A stretch of 64,000 nucleotides of DNA from Nocardia niigatensis NBRC 100131 (lineage in GTDB: Bacteria; Actinomycetota; Actinomycetes; Mycobacteriales; Mycobacteriaceae). A model generated the notes under the pieces. It was not told the origin of the DNA and did no database searches. It saw nothing but the letters and a program-made list of their open reading frames with translations. The stretch spans positions 124,001-188,000 of the forward strand of contig NZ_BAGC01000053.1 in the NCBI RefSeq assembly GCF_000308655.1, in the 5' to 3' direction. Numbering within the stretch: position 1 is the first letter of the stretch; each line of letters begins with the position of its first letter. Both the position numbers and the translations under genes were made by a program. Below, one piece after another: positions 1 to 8,420 of this stretch.

Positions 1-98
1 CGCAGCAGATGCTGGCCGAGCGATACGCGCGCGGGGAGATCGACGACGAGGAATACACCCGCCGCCTGAAGGTCCTCGGCAGCGACACGTCGAGTTGA
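1..98 (+). CDS. SHOCT-domain protein, C-terminal end (partial)
   Basis: The window opens inside a gene whose last 32 codons end at the TGA at 96-98. The tail contains LAERYARGEIDDEEYTRRL, the short C-terminal SHOCT motif (about 30 residues), which usually caps membrane or oligomerising proteins. The rest of the protein lies upstream and cannot be judged. The next gene starts 37 bases later on the same strand, so the two could be co-transcribed. Confidence 0.75.
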   Translation, partial: QQMLAERYARGEIDDEEYTRRLKVLGSDTSS

Positions 99-134
99 CC
101 GCGGGATCCGGGACAGCGCCGAAAGGGACGAACA

Positions 135-530
135 ATGGACACGAAATTGACGGCCACCCTGCGCGGATCCTTCGACGACGCGGTCGAGCGAACTCGAACG
201 GCCTTGGCGCGGCAGGGTTTCGGCGTGCTGACCGAGATCGATGTGCGTGCGACCATGCGCGCCAAGCTCGGGGTGGATATGGAGGATTACCTGATCCTGG
301 GTGCCTGCAATCCGCCGTTGGCCCACCGTGCGCTCGATGCCGAGCGGCGCATCGGCGTGCTGCTGCCCTGCAACGTCGTGGTACGCGGCATCGGACCCGA
401 CACGGTGCTGGTCGAAGCGGCCGACCCGCAGATGATGGCCGACCTGGTCGACGTGCCAGGGGTGAAGGAGGTTGCCGATGAAGCCGGCGACCGCCTCCAC
501 GCGGCCATCGACGAGATCGCAGCCGGATAG
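135..530 (+). CDS. DUF302 family protein
   Basis: A 131-residue protein with the DUF302 pattern: an alternating strand/helix N-terminus (LTATLRGSFDDAVERTRTAL), a central YLILGACNPPLAHRAL segment with the characteristic GACNP, then LLPCNVVVRG and VLVEAADP. Length fits a single-domain family member. No signal peptide or membrane segment is visible. Two Cys (in ACNP and LPCN) are typical of the family. The biochemical role is unknown; relatives often lie beside redox or metal-stress genes. The start ATG at 135 follows a GA-rich stretch (aaagggacgaaca) that can serve as ribosome binding site. Confidence 0.85.
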   Translation: MDTKLTATLRGSFDDAVERTRTALARQGFGVLTEIDVRATMRAKLGVDMEDYLILGACNPPLAHRALDAERRIGVLLPCNVVVRGIGPDTVLVEAADPQMMADLVDVPGVKEVADEAGDRLHAAIDEIAAG

Positions 531-609
531 CGCTGTGGCTCAATGGGTTTGGCCCGACGGTGATGCCCGGTGTGGTCGTGGCCGGCGTGATCGTGTCCGC
601 TGCGAGCAT

Positions 610-735
610 GGTCATGCGTGGCCCGGTGACCGCAGTGGTTGTGCGCCGAAGCTGATACCGCCGTTCCACAGCACCGCGGCCAGCGGCACATTGCCGATCG
701 AGCAGACGAACGACAGGATCGCCGATGGAAGAATG
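610..735 (-). pseudogene. Relic of a YraQ/ArsP-type permease
   Basis: Read on the minus strand, about 40 codons give ILSFVCSIGNVPLAAVLWNG followed by GISFG. This is a highly conserved transmembrane stretch of the DUF318/YraQ permease family. Neither the upstream nor the downstream helices are present. Just past it another frame carries a His-rich stretch (HDHARSGHDHAGHDHTGH) that may derive from the same gene's cytoplasmic loop. I read it as a decayed, internally deleted fragment. It lies between the DUF302 gene and the tetR-type gene and has no start or ribosome site of its own. Confidence 0.55.
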
Positions 736-795
736 CGTTGGCCGCGCCGCGGCCGGGCACGGCGGTGCTGGGCCATCTGACCGAAGGCACGCTGG

Positions 796-1428
796 TCAGT
801 GCTCGTCCTCGAGGTAGTAGTCGGCCAGGACTGTCCCGAAATGGGTTGTCCGGTCGATTATTCCCGCGGCATCGGTGACGAGGACTCCGACCCGCCATGC
901 GGTGATCAGTTCGACGATGCCGCCGACCGCCATCAGAACCGACCCGCGGAACAGGTCGCGATCCCTGTCTTTGCGCAGATGGGGCTCCATACCCGTGGCG
1001 AGCACCTCCGTGGCGACCAGAATCAGATCGTGGCGGCGGCGTTCGAGGACCGCGCAGCCCGCATGGTCACCGAAAAGCACTGGCGCGCGGCGCGGATCGT
1101 CGGCGAAGTTGACGACCATCACCTCGATCACCCGGTGCAAGACCGCGAGCGGTGGTGTGACCGCGAGGTCTGCCAGGATCGTGGCCAGGGTGGCCGTGGT
1201 TTCCTGGCGGACCTGATCCCACGCCGCGGCCAGCAGCGTGTCCCGGTCGGCGAAGCTCTCGCGGAAGTACCGGTCGTTGAGGCCCGCCCGAGCACACACG
1301 CTGCGCAGACTGACGGCGCCCCAACCTCCTTCCGCCCAGATATCGATCGCGGCATCGATCAGCTGCGCGCGGCGTGCGGTGCGCCGCGCCTCGGCGGTAC
1401 GGCCGCCCCAGGTCTGGGGTGAAGTCAT
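796..1428 (-). CDS. TetR family transcriptional regulator
   Basis: A 210-residue TetR-type repressor. Residues about 20-65 form the N-terminal helix-turn-helix (RRAQLIDAAIDIWAEGGW, then LRSVCARAGLNDRYFRESF with the usual Y-F after the recognition helix). The remainder is the variable helical ligand-binding and dimer domain. The gene is divergent from the SRPBCC gene at 1595, and a 9-bp inverted repeat at 1464-1490 lies between them, so autoregulation and control of the neighbour are likely. The ligand cannot be predicted from sequence. Confidence 0.88.
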   Translation of the reverse strand: MTSPQTWGGRTAEARRTARRAQLIDAAIDIWAEGGWGAVSLRSVCARAGLNDRYFRESFADRDTLLAAAWDQVRQETTATLATILADLAVTPPLAVLHRVIEVMVVNFADDPRRAPVLFGDHAGCAVLERRRHDLILVATEVLATGMEPHLRKDRDRDLFRGSVLMAVGGIVELITAWRVGVLVTDAAGIIDRTTHFGTVLADYYLEDEH

Positions 1429-1463
1429 TCATCCATCTTGACAACGCCATGCCCGGCGGGTGT

Positions 1464-1490
1464 CAATTGGTGACGAAGTGCCACCAATTG
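1464..1490. promoter_or_regulatory. Candidate TetR operator (inverted repeat)
   Basis: Perfect inverted repeat CAATTGGTG-N9-CACCAATTG in the 166-base gap between the divergent tetR-type and SRPBCC genes. Each arm contains CAATTG or CCAATTGG, giving nested palindromy. Size and position suit a TetR dimer site; function is inferred. Confidence 0.6.
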
Positions 1491-1594
1491 GTGTGCCGGG
1501 CTGCCGACAGTCGGGGACGACAGCCACACCCGCTGAGACACCTGATGCGTTCGAAAGTCGTTCAGGCTGTACGTAAGACAACGGAGTGCCCCGC

Positions 1595-2191
1595 ATGAGA
1601 TGGTCCAGTACCGCATCACGCCGACTGCCCGCGTCGATCGACGACGTGTGGGCAGTGGTCTCGGATCTGTCCCGCTACGGCGAATGGTTACCGTGCCACC
1701 AACAGTGGCTCGATCCACTGCCGACACCGCCCAGAAGAGGAACATCCGCCACCGAGCAAATCACCGCCTTCGGCGCCGTCCATGAGATCCGCTGGACCAT
1801 CACCGAGTGGACACCGCCATCGATGCTGCACTTCAGCGCCGCGGTGCCGGGACTGCTGACGTTCTCCTACGGGGCGCAACTGCAACCGATCGGCCCCGCT
1901 TCGAGCAGCATCACCCTCCGGGCGAATCTCACCGGAGCGGTGCTCCGACAATTGAAAACGGACCAACTCCAGTCCGCCACAAGGACAGAACTCGATCGAG
2001 CCGTCACGACGCTCGAGGCGCTATTCCATCCGGCCACGGCGCAAACTCTGACCTATCTCCATGATCACGACGCTCTTCGCCACAGCCGACGCAGCACCGC
2101 CCAGCACCCAGCCCACTGTGGACGGCTACCGGAGATCAGCCCGGCAACCGCATCGAGCGGACACCGGAAAGCGATGGCGCGCAGGATGTAA
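1595..2191 (+). CDS. SRPBCC/START-like domain protein
   Basis: About 199 residues. The first 145 fit the polyketide-cyclase/SRPBCC helix-grip fold: ASIDDVWAVVSDLSRYGEWLP near the N-terminus, a middle strand region ending in EIRWTITEWTPPSMLHFS, and a C-terminal helix. Such proteins bind hydrophobic ligands or help in cyclisation and dehydration. I prefer the ATG at 1595 over the in-frame GTG at 1586 because GGAG at 1583-1586 sits 8 bases before it. The last ~50 residues (from about HDALRHSRRS) are low-complexity and may be read-through after a lost stop. Likely controlled by the divergent TetR protein. Confidence 0.75.
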   Translation: MRWSSTASRRLPASIDDVWAVVSDLSRYGEWLPCHQQWLDPLPTPPRRGTSATEQITAFGAVHEIRWTITEWTPPSMLHFSAAVPGLLTFSYGAQLQPIGPASSSITLRANLTGAVLRQLKTDQLQSATRTELDRAVTTLEALFHPATAQTLTYLHDHDALRHSRRSTAQHPAHCGRLPEISPATASSGHRKAMARRM

Positions 2192-2682
2192 ACCGCATCC
2201 TACGCACCGCGTGAGTCCTCGACAGAGCACCCAGCAACGACAGATGTGCCGGTGCGCGGACCGGACACGGGAGGCCGACGGCGTCACCGTCGGGATCGAG
2301 CCCAAGCAAACGCTGGGCAGCAGCCTTTTCCTTCCGTCGGCCTTCCCCGCGTCTCGGTCAGCCCGCCCGAGTGGCGATGTCAGTTGACCGGGGCTTTGAG
2401 TGGCGCGCTGATGTCACCGGCGGCCTACAAGGGTGTTGCTGCGCCAAAGCCGCGACGCCGGCGGAGACCCGCCGCCCCACCCTCGGAATAAGGCGCATCC
2501 GGCCGGAATCCAGCGCTGAGCTCAACCCGGGGTTGAGACCGCCTGACCTGTTTGGCGAATCGCGGGCATCGTTGCGGCGCTGGCGGTTTCATGTGCGGCT
2601 GTGCGTGATGAGGGCGCTGCCGGGTACGACCGTTTCGGTGCGTCGTCGCGAGTGGAGGGCGCGGCTCACCGCGACGTCGTTG
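2192..2682. other. Gap without a convincing gene
   Basis: A 490-base stretch between converging genes. A plus-strand frame ending near 2491 gives LTGALSGALMSPAAYKGVAA and an Arg/Pro-rich tail, which could be the end of a decayed membrane protein, but no start or domain is recognisable. Nothing else is supported. Confidence 0.5.
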
Positions 2683-3213
2683 TCACCGAGGCCGTCGCTT
2701 GCGGGCCGTGAGCGCCTCGGACCAGGTCAGGGCAGGCGGCCAGGACGGACCGTCGATGACCGGAACATGCGGAGCGTGGCGGGTGACGGCCGTGGTCAGG
2801 CTCTCACGCGATACGCGCCAGCCCGTCATGCGGCGGTACGCCCAGCGGATGGTGCCGTCGGCGCCGGGGATCAGGTCGGCGCGACCGGCGTCGCGCAGGA
2901 GCCGGGCCGACGACTCGGGAATCGGCCGGGCGGCAGGACCGCCTCGGGCGGGTTGGGCGGTGCCGCGGGCCCGCACGCCGATGCACCGGTGGCGGAGCTG
3001 ATTTCGCGGTGTCGAGGTGGTTTCGGTGAACAGCTCGATCGCGCAGATTCGCGACCAGGGCACGGTCTGAGCAGGGCCGAACGCGTCGGCAGCGAAGTAG
3101 ACACCCGCACCGTGGACGGCGAAGACCACTCGGCCGTGCGACGCACGGCGCCACCGCCACAGTCCCTTGCGTACGACGTAGGCGTCCGGACCGAAGTCAA
3201 AAGGAACGGTCAT
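2683..3213 (-). CDS. Hypothetical protein, possibly PH-like domain
   Basis: A 176-residue protein with no recognised family. The N-terminal half alternates short strands (VPFDFGPDAYVVRKGLWRWR, then GRVVFAVHGAGVYFAADAF and VPWSRICAIELF), the look of the bacterial PH-like domain proteins that often accompany small membrane proteins. The C-terminus is more helical and basic (ending TARKRRPR). No signal peptide. It lies 6 bases after the small membrane gene at 3220-3516 on the same strand, so the two are probably one transcript. Function unknown. Confidence 0.6.
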   Translation of the reverse strand: MTVPFDFGPDAYVVRKGLWRWRRASHGRVVFAVHGAGVYFAADAFGPAQTVPWSRICAIELFTETTSTPRNQLRHRCIGVRARGTAQPARGGPAARPIPESSARLLRDAGRADLIPGADGTIRWAYRRMTGWRVSRESLTTAVTRHAPHVPVIDGPSWPPALTWSEALTARKRRPR

Positions 3214-3219
3214 CGCGCG

Positions 3220-3516
3220 TCAGTCGATGGAGCCGCCGCTGTGGTGACCGCCGCTGTCGGGATGGCCACCGTGCTCTGGCGGGATGCCGGAATGGGAAGT
3301 GTCGGAGGAGATTCCGAAGTCGTCGAACGAGCCGCTACGCCGGCTGCGCGGCCGGGGGTCACGATGCACCACAGCGGTAACCATGGCGTAGCCGAACAGC
3401 AAGACGAAGAATCCGACCACGACCACGAAGAAAATCGTCACGGGCGCAGCGTGCGGCGTGACCCGGCCGGTGTCAATGCCGAAAGCCCGGTCGACCGCGG
3501 ACGGGCCCCGCGGCAC
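3220..3516 (-). CDS. Small single-pass membrane protein
   Basis: A 98-residue protein starting at a GTG. One strong transmembrane helix is centred on APVTIFFVVVVGFFVLLFGY (about residues 24-44), followed by a basic stop-transfer segment (HRDPRPRSRR) and a Ser/Gly/His-rich cytoplasmic tail. This matches small actinobacterial membrane proteins of unknown role. It lies between a frameshifted gene and the hypothetical protein at 2683-3213, all in one direction with gaps under 20 bases. The tail's four His could bind metal, but nothing proves it. Confidence 0.6.
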   Translation of the reverse strand: MPRGPSAVDRAFGIDTGRVTPHAAPVTIFFVVVVGFFVLLFGYAMVTAVVHRDPRPRSRRSGSFDDFGISSDTSHSGIPPEHGGHPDSGGHHSGGSID

Positions 3517-3534
3517 GCCACTTCCCCATATCGC

Positions 3535-3838
3535 TCATGCCCGGTCCCTTGTGCAGGAAAGTAGGGCCCCGCGTTCGTCGCTGGTGAGGTTGGCCAGCCA
3601 TACCGCGCCCCATGGGGTGTCGCGGTAGTCGATCCAGACGGCCGCGCGCGTCTCGCGCAGCAGCACCGCCCGCATCTGGCTGCGCCGGGCTCGGTAGTCA
3701 GGCCGGCCTCGAACTCGTCGAGCTTGGCGTGGCGCACCGTGGTCGCCCATCCCACCCGCTTGTCCCTGTCAGCTCCGGCCAGCCTGCGGCCAGCGCCCTG
3801 GCGTCGTCGCGGGCGTTGATGGCGTCATAGTTACCCAT
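3535..3838 (-). pseudogene. Frameshifted hypothetical gene
   Basis: Three reading frames must be joined to give a sensible protein. It starts MGNYDAINARDDARALAAGW at 3838, continues in a second frame as DKRVGWATTVRHAKLDEFEA, and ends in a third as MRAVLLRETRAAVWIDYRDT plus WLANLTSDERGALL to the stop at 3535. Two indels of non-triplet length therefore break a gene of about 100 codons. It heads the small minus-strand group with 3220-3516 and 2683-3213. The family was not recognised. Either genuine decay or assembly error would explain it. Confidence 0.5.
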
Positions 3839-4172
3839 CCGATAATACGGCGCCGCAACCGATCTCCCACTCACCTAGCAGAGCGTTCGCTACGAACGTC
3901 CCACGCCGAACCAGAGGGCCCGGGGCAGTGCGACATTACTGCGACACGGCCCCGCGCCAACGTCAGCGAGTACTCTTCTCTGCACTTTGCAAGCCAACTC
4001 GCCGAACTGATCACGAGTTGCGGCGTACACGCGTCTCAGCGATCGCAATCGACGATCGTCATGGCCGCTTCAACCCGCGCGGCATGCGGCAGATGAGTGC
4101 ATCGGTGGGCGAGCAGCGGCCGTGAAATCGGTGGCGCGATAACACGACACGACTGCTGCCGAAGATGTTCTG
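3839..4172. other. Intergenic region, divergent promoters expected
   Basis: About 330 bases between the minus-strand group ending (5' side) at 3838 and the plus-strand esterase relic. No ORF with coding character, no clear inverted repeat or RNA gene was seen. Confidence 0.4.
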
Positions 4173-5290
4173 ATGGCGAGTGCGTTTGAAGGTCATGCTG
4201 TTTCGCGCGAGGATCGCGTGGAGGCTATCGCCGCTGCCGGGGTGGTGCGGGGCAGTTGGGATGGCGCGGTCGCGGTTTTTCGAGGGATCCCGTATGCCGA
4301 ACCTCCGGTCGGGCCCCGTCGCTTCGGCGCGCCGGTTCCGGTGCGCGGGTGGGACGGTGTCCGGGACGCGCTGGAGTTCGGTCCCTGTGTTCCGCAGCCC
4401 GGCCATATCGGTGCGGTGATGTCGTCGCTGACCGGCAGCACCGGGGACGGCTCCGAGGACTGCCTGACCCTCAACGTCTTGACACCGGACCCTGGTGCCG
4501 CCCGACTGCCGGTGATGGTGTGGATCCAGGGCGGCACCTACCTGGAAAATCACACCCGCAACCCGCATTACGGCGCTGCCCTGCTCGCTGGGACCGGTGT
4601 GGTGGTGGTCAGTATGAACTATCGCATCGGCGCCGACGGCTTCGCCCGTATCGACGGTGCTCCGGACAACCGCGGCATTCTCGACCAGATCACTGCACTG
4701 CGATGGGTCCAGGACAACATCGTGGCCTTTGGCGGCGACCCCGCCAAAGTCACCGTCTTCGGCCAGTCTGCTGGCGGCGCGTGTATCGCTGCACTGCTGG
4801 TCATGCCGGCGGCGACCGGGCTGTTCCGGCGGGCGATCAGCCAGAGTATGCCCGGCACCTACTTCTCCCCGCAGCTGGCCACCGCGATCGCGGAGACGAT
4901 CGCCGAGCGCCTCGGGGCTCGGGGCTCGGGCCACCGTCGATGATCTCGCCCGCGTGACGCCGCGGGCCCTGACCGGTGCGACTGCTGCCCTGATCGCGAG
5001 AATGCCGGAGTTCGTCGATGTTCGGGGCCCGATGGCCCTCACACCCACACCGTTCTCCCCCGTCATTGACGGCGATATCCTGCCGTGCACGCCGTGGCGT
5101 GGCCTCGCCGACGGTGCCGCAGGCGATATCGACGTGCTCATCGGCCACACCCGCGACGAATTCCGGCTCTACAACACGACCCGGCAGCGAACCGACCACA
5201 CCGCAGATTGCCGCCGCGTTCGAGCATCTCGCGCCGCCTGACGGCGACCAGCGCTATCGCACCGCCTACCCAGAGGCGACATCAACGCCT
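4173..5290 (+). pseudogene. Type-B carboxylesterase, multiply frameshifted
   Basis: The first ~250 codons are a clean carboxylesterase/para-nitrobenzyl esterase N-terminus: FRGIPYAEPPVGPRRFGAP, SEDCLTLNVLTP, VMVWIQGGTY, and the nucleophile elbow VTVFGQSAGGAC with Ser199. Near 4920 the frame is lost. The next frame continues with VDDLARVTPRALTGATAALI and VIDGDILPCTPW, including IDVLIGHTRDEFRLY where the family Asp/Glu region lies. Near 5195 it shifts again (QIAAAFEHLAPPDGDQRYRT) and the similarity stops. The catalytic His region is missing, so the product should be inactive. Intact relatives run to about 500 residues. Confidence 0.8.
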
Positions 5291-5372
5291 GACCGGGCCC
5301 GACGCCCATATCCGTTGTTTTTTCGGCGAGTCCGGGACCCCCGCTGGCGACGCGCACACGCATCGACACCGA

Positions 5373-5864
5373 CTACTCGACGCTGGCGGTCTGCGGGCTC
5401 ATGGCGGGACTCAGTCGTGGATGCTTGAAATCGACCTGATCCGGGCGCATTTCGACGTCGGCGAAACCGTTCGGCGGATCGGTGTAGATCCGGATGCGCA
5501 ATCCGTCCGGGGTCCCGAATTCGACGAGATGACCGATGAATCCGGTGACGATCGATGAATGCTCGATGCCAACCGAGTCCAGATGGTCCACCCACCGCTG
5601 CAGGCCGTCGAGCCCATCGACACCGAAGGTGACCGGGTCGAAGCCGGCGGTCGCGGAGGCTGCGGCAGGGGCCACGCGTAATTCCACGGGGATCGGCACA
5701 CCGGGCAGCATCAGGATGACGCCGAACAGGGTGCCGTCGGGATGGCGGTGGTCGTACTTCTCGACCCGAGTCGCCGCGAGTGTCGCCTCGAACCAAGCGA
5801 TGCTCGCTGACAGGTCGGAAACCGGGAACTTCAGGTGGTGCACGCCGGTCAGCCGTGGAGACAT
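5373..5864 (-). CDS. VOC family (glyoxalase-like) protein
   Basis: A 163-residue vicinal-oxygen-chelate protein. It begins MSPRLTGVHHLKFPVSDLSA, the typical first beta-alpha-beta unit with a His ligand position, and has a second module HLVEFGTPDGLRIRIYTDPP. I use the ATG at 5864 because GGAAGG lies about 10 bases upstream; a longer frame to 5993 lacks coding character. VOC proteins include glyoxalases, dioxygenases and antibiotic-binding proteins; substrate unknown. It is divergent from the MarR gene at 5959 and probably under its control. Confidence 0.8.
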   Translation of the reverse strand: MSPRLTGVHHLKFPVSDLSASIAWFEATLAATRVEKYDHRHPDGTLFGVILMLPGVPIPVELRVAPAAASATAGFDPVTFGVDGLDGLQRWVDHLDSVGIEHSSIVTGFIGHLVEFGTPDGLRIRIYTDPPNGFADVEMRPDQVDFKHPRLSPAMSPQTASVE

Positions 5865-5935
5865 GATGATCGAACCTTCCAGAACGTCCGGACGGCACCC
5901 GTTGTGACGTGATCGGAGCGACTTTGACGACCAAG

Positions 5936-5957
5936 TAGTTAGGTGCCATATTAAGTT
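5936..5957. promoter_or_regulatory. Candidate MarR site/promoter, copy A
   Basis: TAGTTAGGTGCCATATTAAGTT just upstream of the marR-type start at 5959. The core TAGTTAGG recurs at 6521-6528, again about 20 bases before an ATG. It could be a repeated operator or a pair of -10 elements of near-leaderless transcripts. Confidence 0.35.
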
Positions 5958-5958
5958 C

Positions 5959-6483
5959 ATGACAAGGGATCCGGAAGCCCTGGAAGTTCCCACTCTTGGG
6001 CAGGCGCGGTCGCAGATCCGGCGCTACGGCCTGGAATCGGAAGTCGATCCCCAGGCGGTGCTCGTCGCGGTGCGACTGCTGGCCGCCGGAGCGAAGCTCG
6101 GTCAGGCGGCAGAGACGCACTTCGCACGGTTCGGGCTGTCCACCGGACGTTATCGATTGCTGGCCGACCTCGAGGACGCGGGCGGGGAGAAGTCGCCTTC
6201 GCAGCTGGCAGTCAGCCTCGGAGTAACGCGCGCGACGGTAACCGGGCTGATCGACGGCCTGGAACAGCAGGGGCTGGTGTGCAGGCGCGCTTCAGCCGAG
6301 GACGGTCGCGCCGTGATGGTGGTACTCACCGCGCGCGGCGCGCAGAACCTGCGCGATATGGCGCCCGAGCATTTCGGCCGATTGCAGTCGATGGTCAGCA
6401 CATTGACCCGCAAGGAGCGCGCGGTCTTCCTCGATTTGCTCGAACGCATCAGTCAGGGCGTGGGCGCGCTCACTGCGGACTGA
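5959..6483 (+). CDS. MarR family transcriptional regulator
   Basis: A 174-residue winged-helix regulator. The helix-turn-helix and wing are around residues 70-125: SPSQLAVSLGVTRATVTGLI (recognition helix), then GLVCRRASAEDGRAVMVVLT with the D-x-R of the wing that is conserved in MarR proteins. The long N-terminal helical part (residues 1-65) provides the dimer interface. Divergent from the VOC protein gene and upstream of a broken membrane ORF and an NmrA reductase, so it may control one or both. The ligand is not predictable. Confidence 0.9.
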   Translation: MTRDPEALEVPTLGQARSQIRRYGLESEVDPQAVLVAVRLLAAGAKLGQAAETHFARFGLSTGRYRLLADLEDAGGEKSPSQLAVSLGVTRATVTGLIDGLEQQGLVCRRASAEDGRAVMVVLTARGAQNLRDMAPEHFGRLQSMVSTLTRKERAVFLDLLERISQGVGALTAD

Positions 6484-6520
6484 CTGGATGATCGCCGTCC
6501 GGCGGTTCTCCATGCCCGTA

Positions 6521-6537
6521 TAGTTAGGGAGCTAAGT
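6521..6537. promoter_or_regulatory. Candidate MarR site/promoter, copy B
   Basis: TAGTTAGGGAGCTAAGT, sharing TAGTTAGG with the site at 5936 and containing the small palindrome TTAG-GGAG-CTAA. It precedes the ATG at 6540. Confidence 0.3.
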
Positions 6538-6539
6538 AG

Positions 6540-6930
6540 ATGAATCTGACGACCCTCTGCGCGATTCGTGGTGAGGCGAGAGGTCGTGTTCGCCTATGTA
6601 GCCCCGGCGGTTTGCGCGGGCGCGGGCGGATTGGTCACCGGGCAGGCGGATCTGCTGCGCGCCGCGGTGACCTCGATCGCAGTCACGTCCGCGCTTGTCG
6701 CCTTCCGGCTCGGAATGTGGCTGCGGTAGGGCAGAATCCGGGCTATTCGGCTGGGCCGTGCGGCGTCTGTCGCGCTCGCGGCCGGATTCGGGCTCGGCGC
6801 GGCCACGCTGGTCGTGCTGACTGCCCAACTCCTCACCGCTACGGCGTTTTCGCCGATCGCATTCGCATCGACTTACCGATCGCCGCCGCACCGGCCGCCA
6901 CGATCATCACCTGGCGCTGGTGCTCGGTCC
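6540..6930 (+). pseudogene. Possible broken small membrane protein
   Basis: No single frame is convincing. One frame (6571-6729) gives 52 codons with a hydrophobic core, FAYVAPAVCAGAGGLVTGQA and AAVTSIAVTSALVAFRLGMW. After its stop a second frame gives ASVALAAGFGLGAATLVVLT. Together these look like pieces of a three- or four-helix membrane protein interrupted by an indel and a stop. The ATG at 6540 would need a further frameshift to reach the first helix. Family not recognised. Confidence 0.35.
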
Positions 6931-6946
6931 AACGAAAGGCACATGG

Positions 6947-7816
6947 ATGATTGTCGTCATGGGAGCTACCGGCGCGACCGGCAATGCGCTTCTTACGCGA
7001 CTGCTCGAGCTCGGGATGCCGTGCCGGGCATTGAGCCGATATCCAGAACGGCTGCGCGCCATGCATTATTCGCCTACCGATGTCGAGATCCGGTATGCCG
7101 ACGCGGCGGACCCGGCCACGCTGCGGGCCGCGTTCGAAGGTGCCACACAACTCTTCCTCACCATGACCAACGGCCCGGCGCAGGTCGAACTCGAAACTTG
7201 CGCAATCGATACCGCCGCTGTATGCGGTATCGAGCACGTGGTCAAACTCTCTGTGCCGACGGCCGCTCCGGACTCACCGGTGGCCATCGCGCGGTGGCAT
7301 TACGCGATCGAGGAGGTGCTGCGAGCCTCCGGCATCACGCACACGGTGTTGCGCCCTTACGCGTTCATGCAGAAGTTGCTCCTGCTCGGTCCCGAGGTGG
7401 CGACGAAGGGCGCCATCGTCGGGACCATGGGCGAGGCCGCGTGCAACTACATCGACTGCCGCGATATCGCCGACGTCGCGGCCGCGGCGCATACGCGAAC
7501 CGAAATCGCAGGGGGCACATACACTCTCACCGGTGCGGAAACCTACAGCTACCCAGAGTTGACGGCCTTGTTGAGCGCCATGCTCCACACTCCGATCCGC
7601 TATATCGATCTACCACCCGCCGGCTTTCGCGAGCACCTCATCGAACAATCCGGCCTGCCGGGCTGGCTGGCCAACCACATCATGGAAATCCAGCGGCTGG
7701 CCATCACTCATCCAGAACGCCCGACCGACACCGTCGCCCGCATCCTCGGAAAGCCCCCTCGCACACTGGAATCCTTCCTGATGGAAAACCTGGACGCGTT
7801 CCGGGACCGGACGTAG
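6947..7816 (+). CDS. NmrA-like NAD(P)-binding oxidoreductase
   Basis: A 289-residue atypical short-chain dehydrogenase of the NmrA/QOR2 type. It opens with MIVVMGATGATGNALLTRLL, the GxxGxxG Rossmann nucleotide site, and lacks a canonical YxxxK pair. Other typical stretches are HVVKLSVPTAAPDSPVAIARWHYAIEE (residues about 95-120) and VLRPYAFMQKLLLLGP. The C-terminal third resembles ergot-alkaloid-type azoferredoxin-like reductases. The ATG at 6947 has GAAAGG 7 bases upstream, better than the in-frame start at 6920. Probable role: NAD(P)H-dependent reduction or redox sensing; substrate unknown. Confidence 0.85.
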   Translation: MIVVMGATGATGNALLTRLLELGMPCRALSRYPERLRAMHYSPTDVEIRYADAADPATLRAAFEGATQLFLTMTNGPAQVELETCAIDTAAVCGIEHVVKLSVPTAAPDSPVAIARWHYAIEEVLRASGITHTVLRPYAFMQKLLLLGPEVATKGAIVGTMGEAACNYIDCRDIADVAAAAHTRTEIAGGTYTLTGAETYSYPELTALLSAMLHTPIRYIDLPPAGFREHLIEQSGLPGWLANHIMEIQRLAITHPERPTDTVARILGKPPRTLESFLMENLDAFRDRT

Positions 7817-7974
7817 TGGGTGGTCGGCGCCTCGAGCGCGCCACAGCAGTTTATAGCCACTAGCTATGAACTGGGGCTGCGTAAACGGGCGGCCATGGAC
7901 AGTGCCGCGGCGACCCAGATCCGGCAGGCCGCGCGCCAGAATCCGGACGATTCGACCGCGAGTCCATCACCTAG

Positions 7975-8420
7975 CTACTCCATGCCGAACGACACGACGC
8001 GGCCGCCGGTGCTGCCGGTCTGAAAGCCGTTCAGGATCGTTTCGATCGGGTTCGGGATGACGGAGCTTCCGGTGGTGCCGTTGGACCTGAAGTCGGTGGA
8101 TTGCTGGCCGGTCGCGCCATCGGCATTCTTCTGCGAGGCGACGATGTGCTGGTCGCCGGCTGCCAGGTTGAGTTCGACGGTGACGATGTAATTGACGCCG
8201 TTGGTTCGTTTCAGCTCAAATGGGCTGCCCCCCAGCGTGACTCCGTTGACCACAATCGTCACCGGAGTCGAGGTCGTCGCTTTCACCTCGATGCATGCCC
8301 CCTGGAACCCGCCTTCGTTGGTGCGGCCACCCGCCTGGACGGAGACGATGTCGGCCGATGCCGGGGCTGCTCCCGTAACGAGCGCGGCTGCTGCGGCAGC
8401 GCGGTGTGCCCGGTCTCGAC
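7975..8420 (-). pseudogene. Secreted protein lacking its N-terminus
   Basis: The frame ending at 7975 encodes a mature-looking extracytoplasmic beta-rich protein (ADIVSVQAGGRTNEGGFQGA, then TVELNLAAGDQHIVASQKNA) preceded by the end of a signal peptide (AAAAALVTGAAPASA, cleavage after ASA). The start codon and the basic n-region are missing: upstream codons (MAVVRRLVRRDRAHR) arise from another frame of an integrase gene. A recombination joint therefore lies near 8395-8410. Expression as a secreted protein is unlikely unless the chimeric N-terminus works. No family recognised for the mature part. Confidence 0.55.

Noticed and set aside
2371..3564. A 397-codon plus-strand frame
   Set aside because: Arg/Gly-rich translation overlapping two more plausible minus-strand genes, one with a clear membrane helix.
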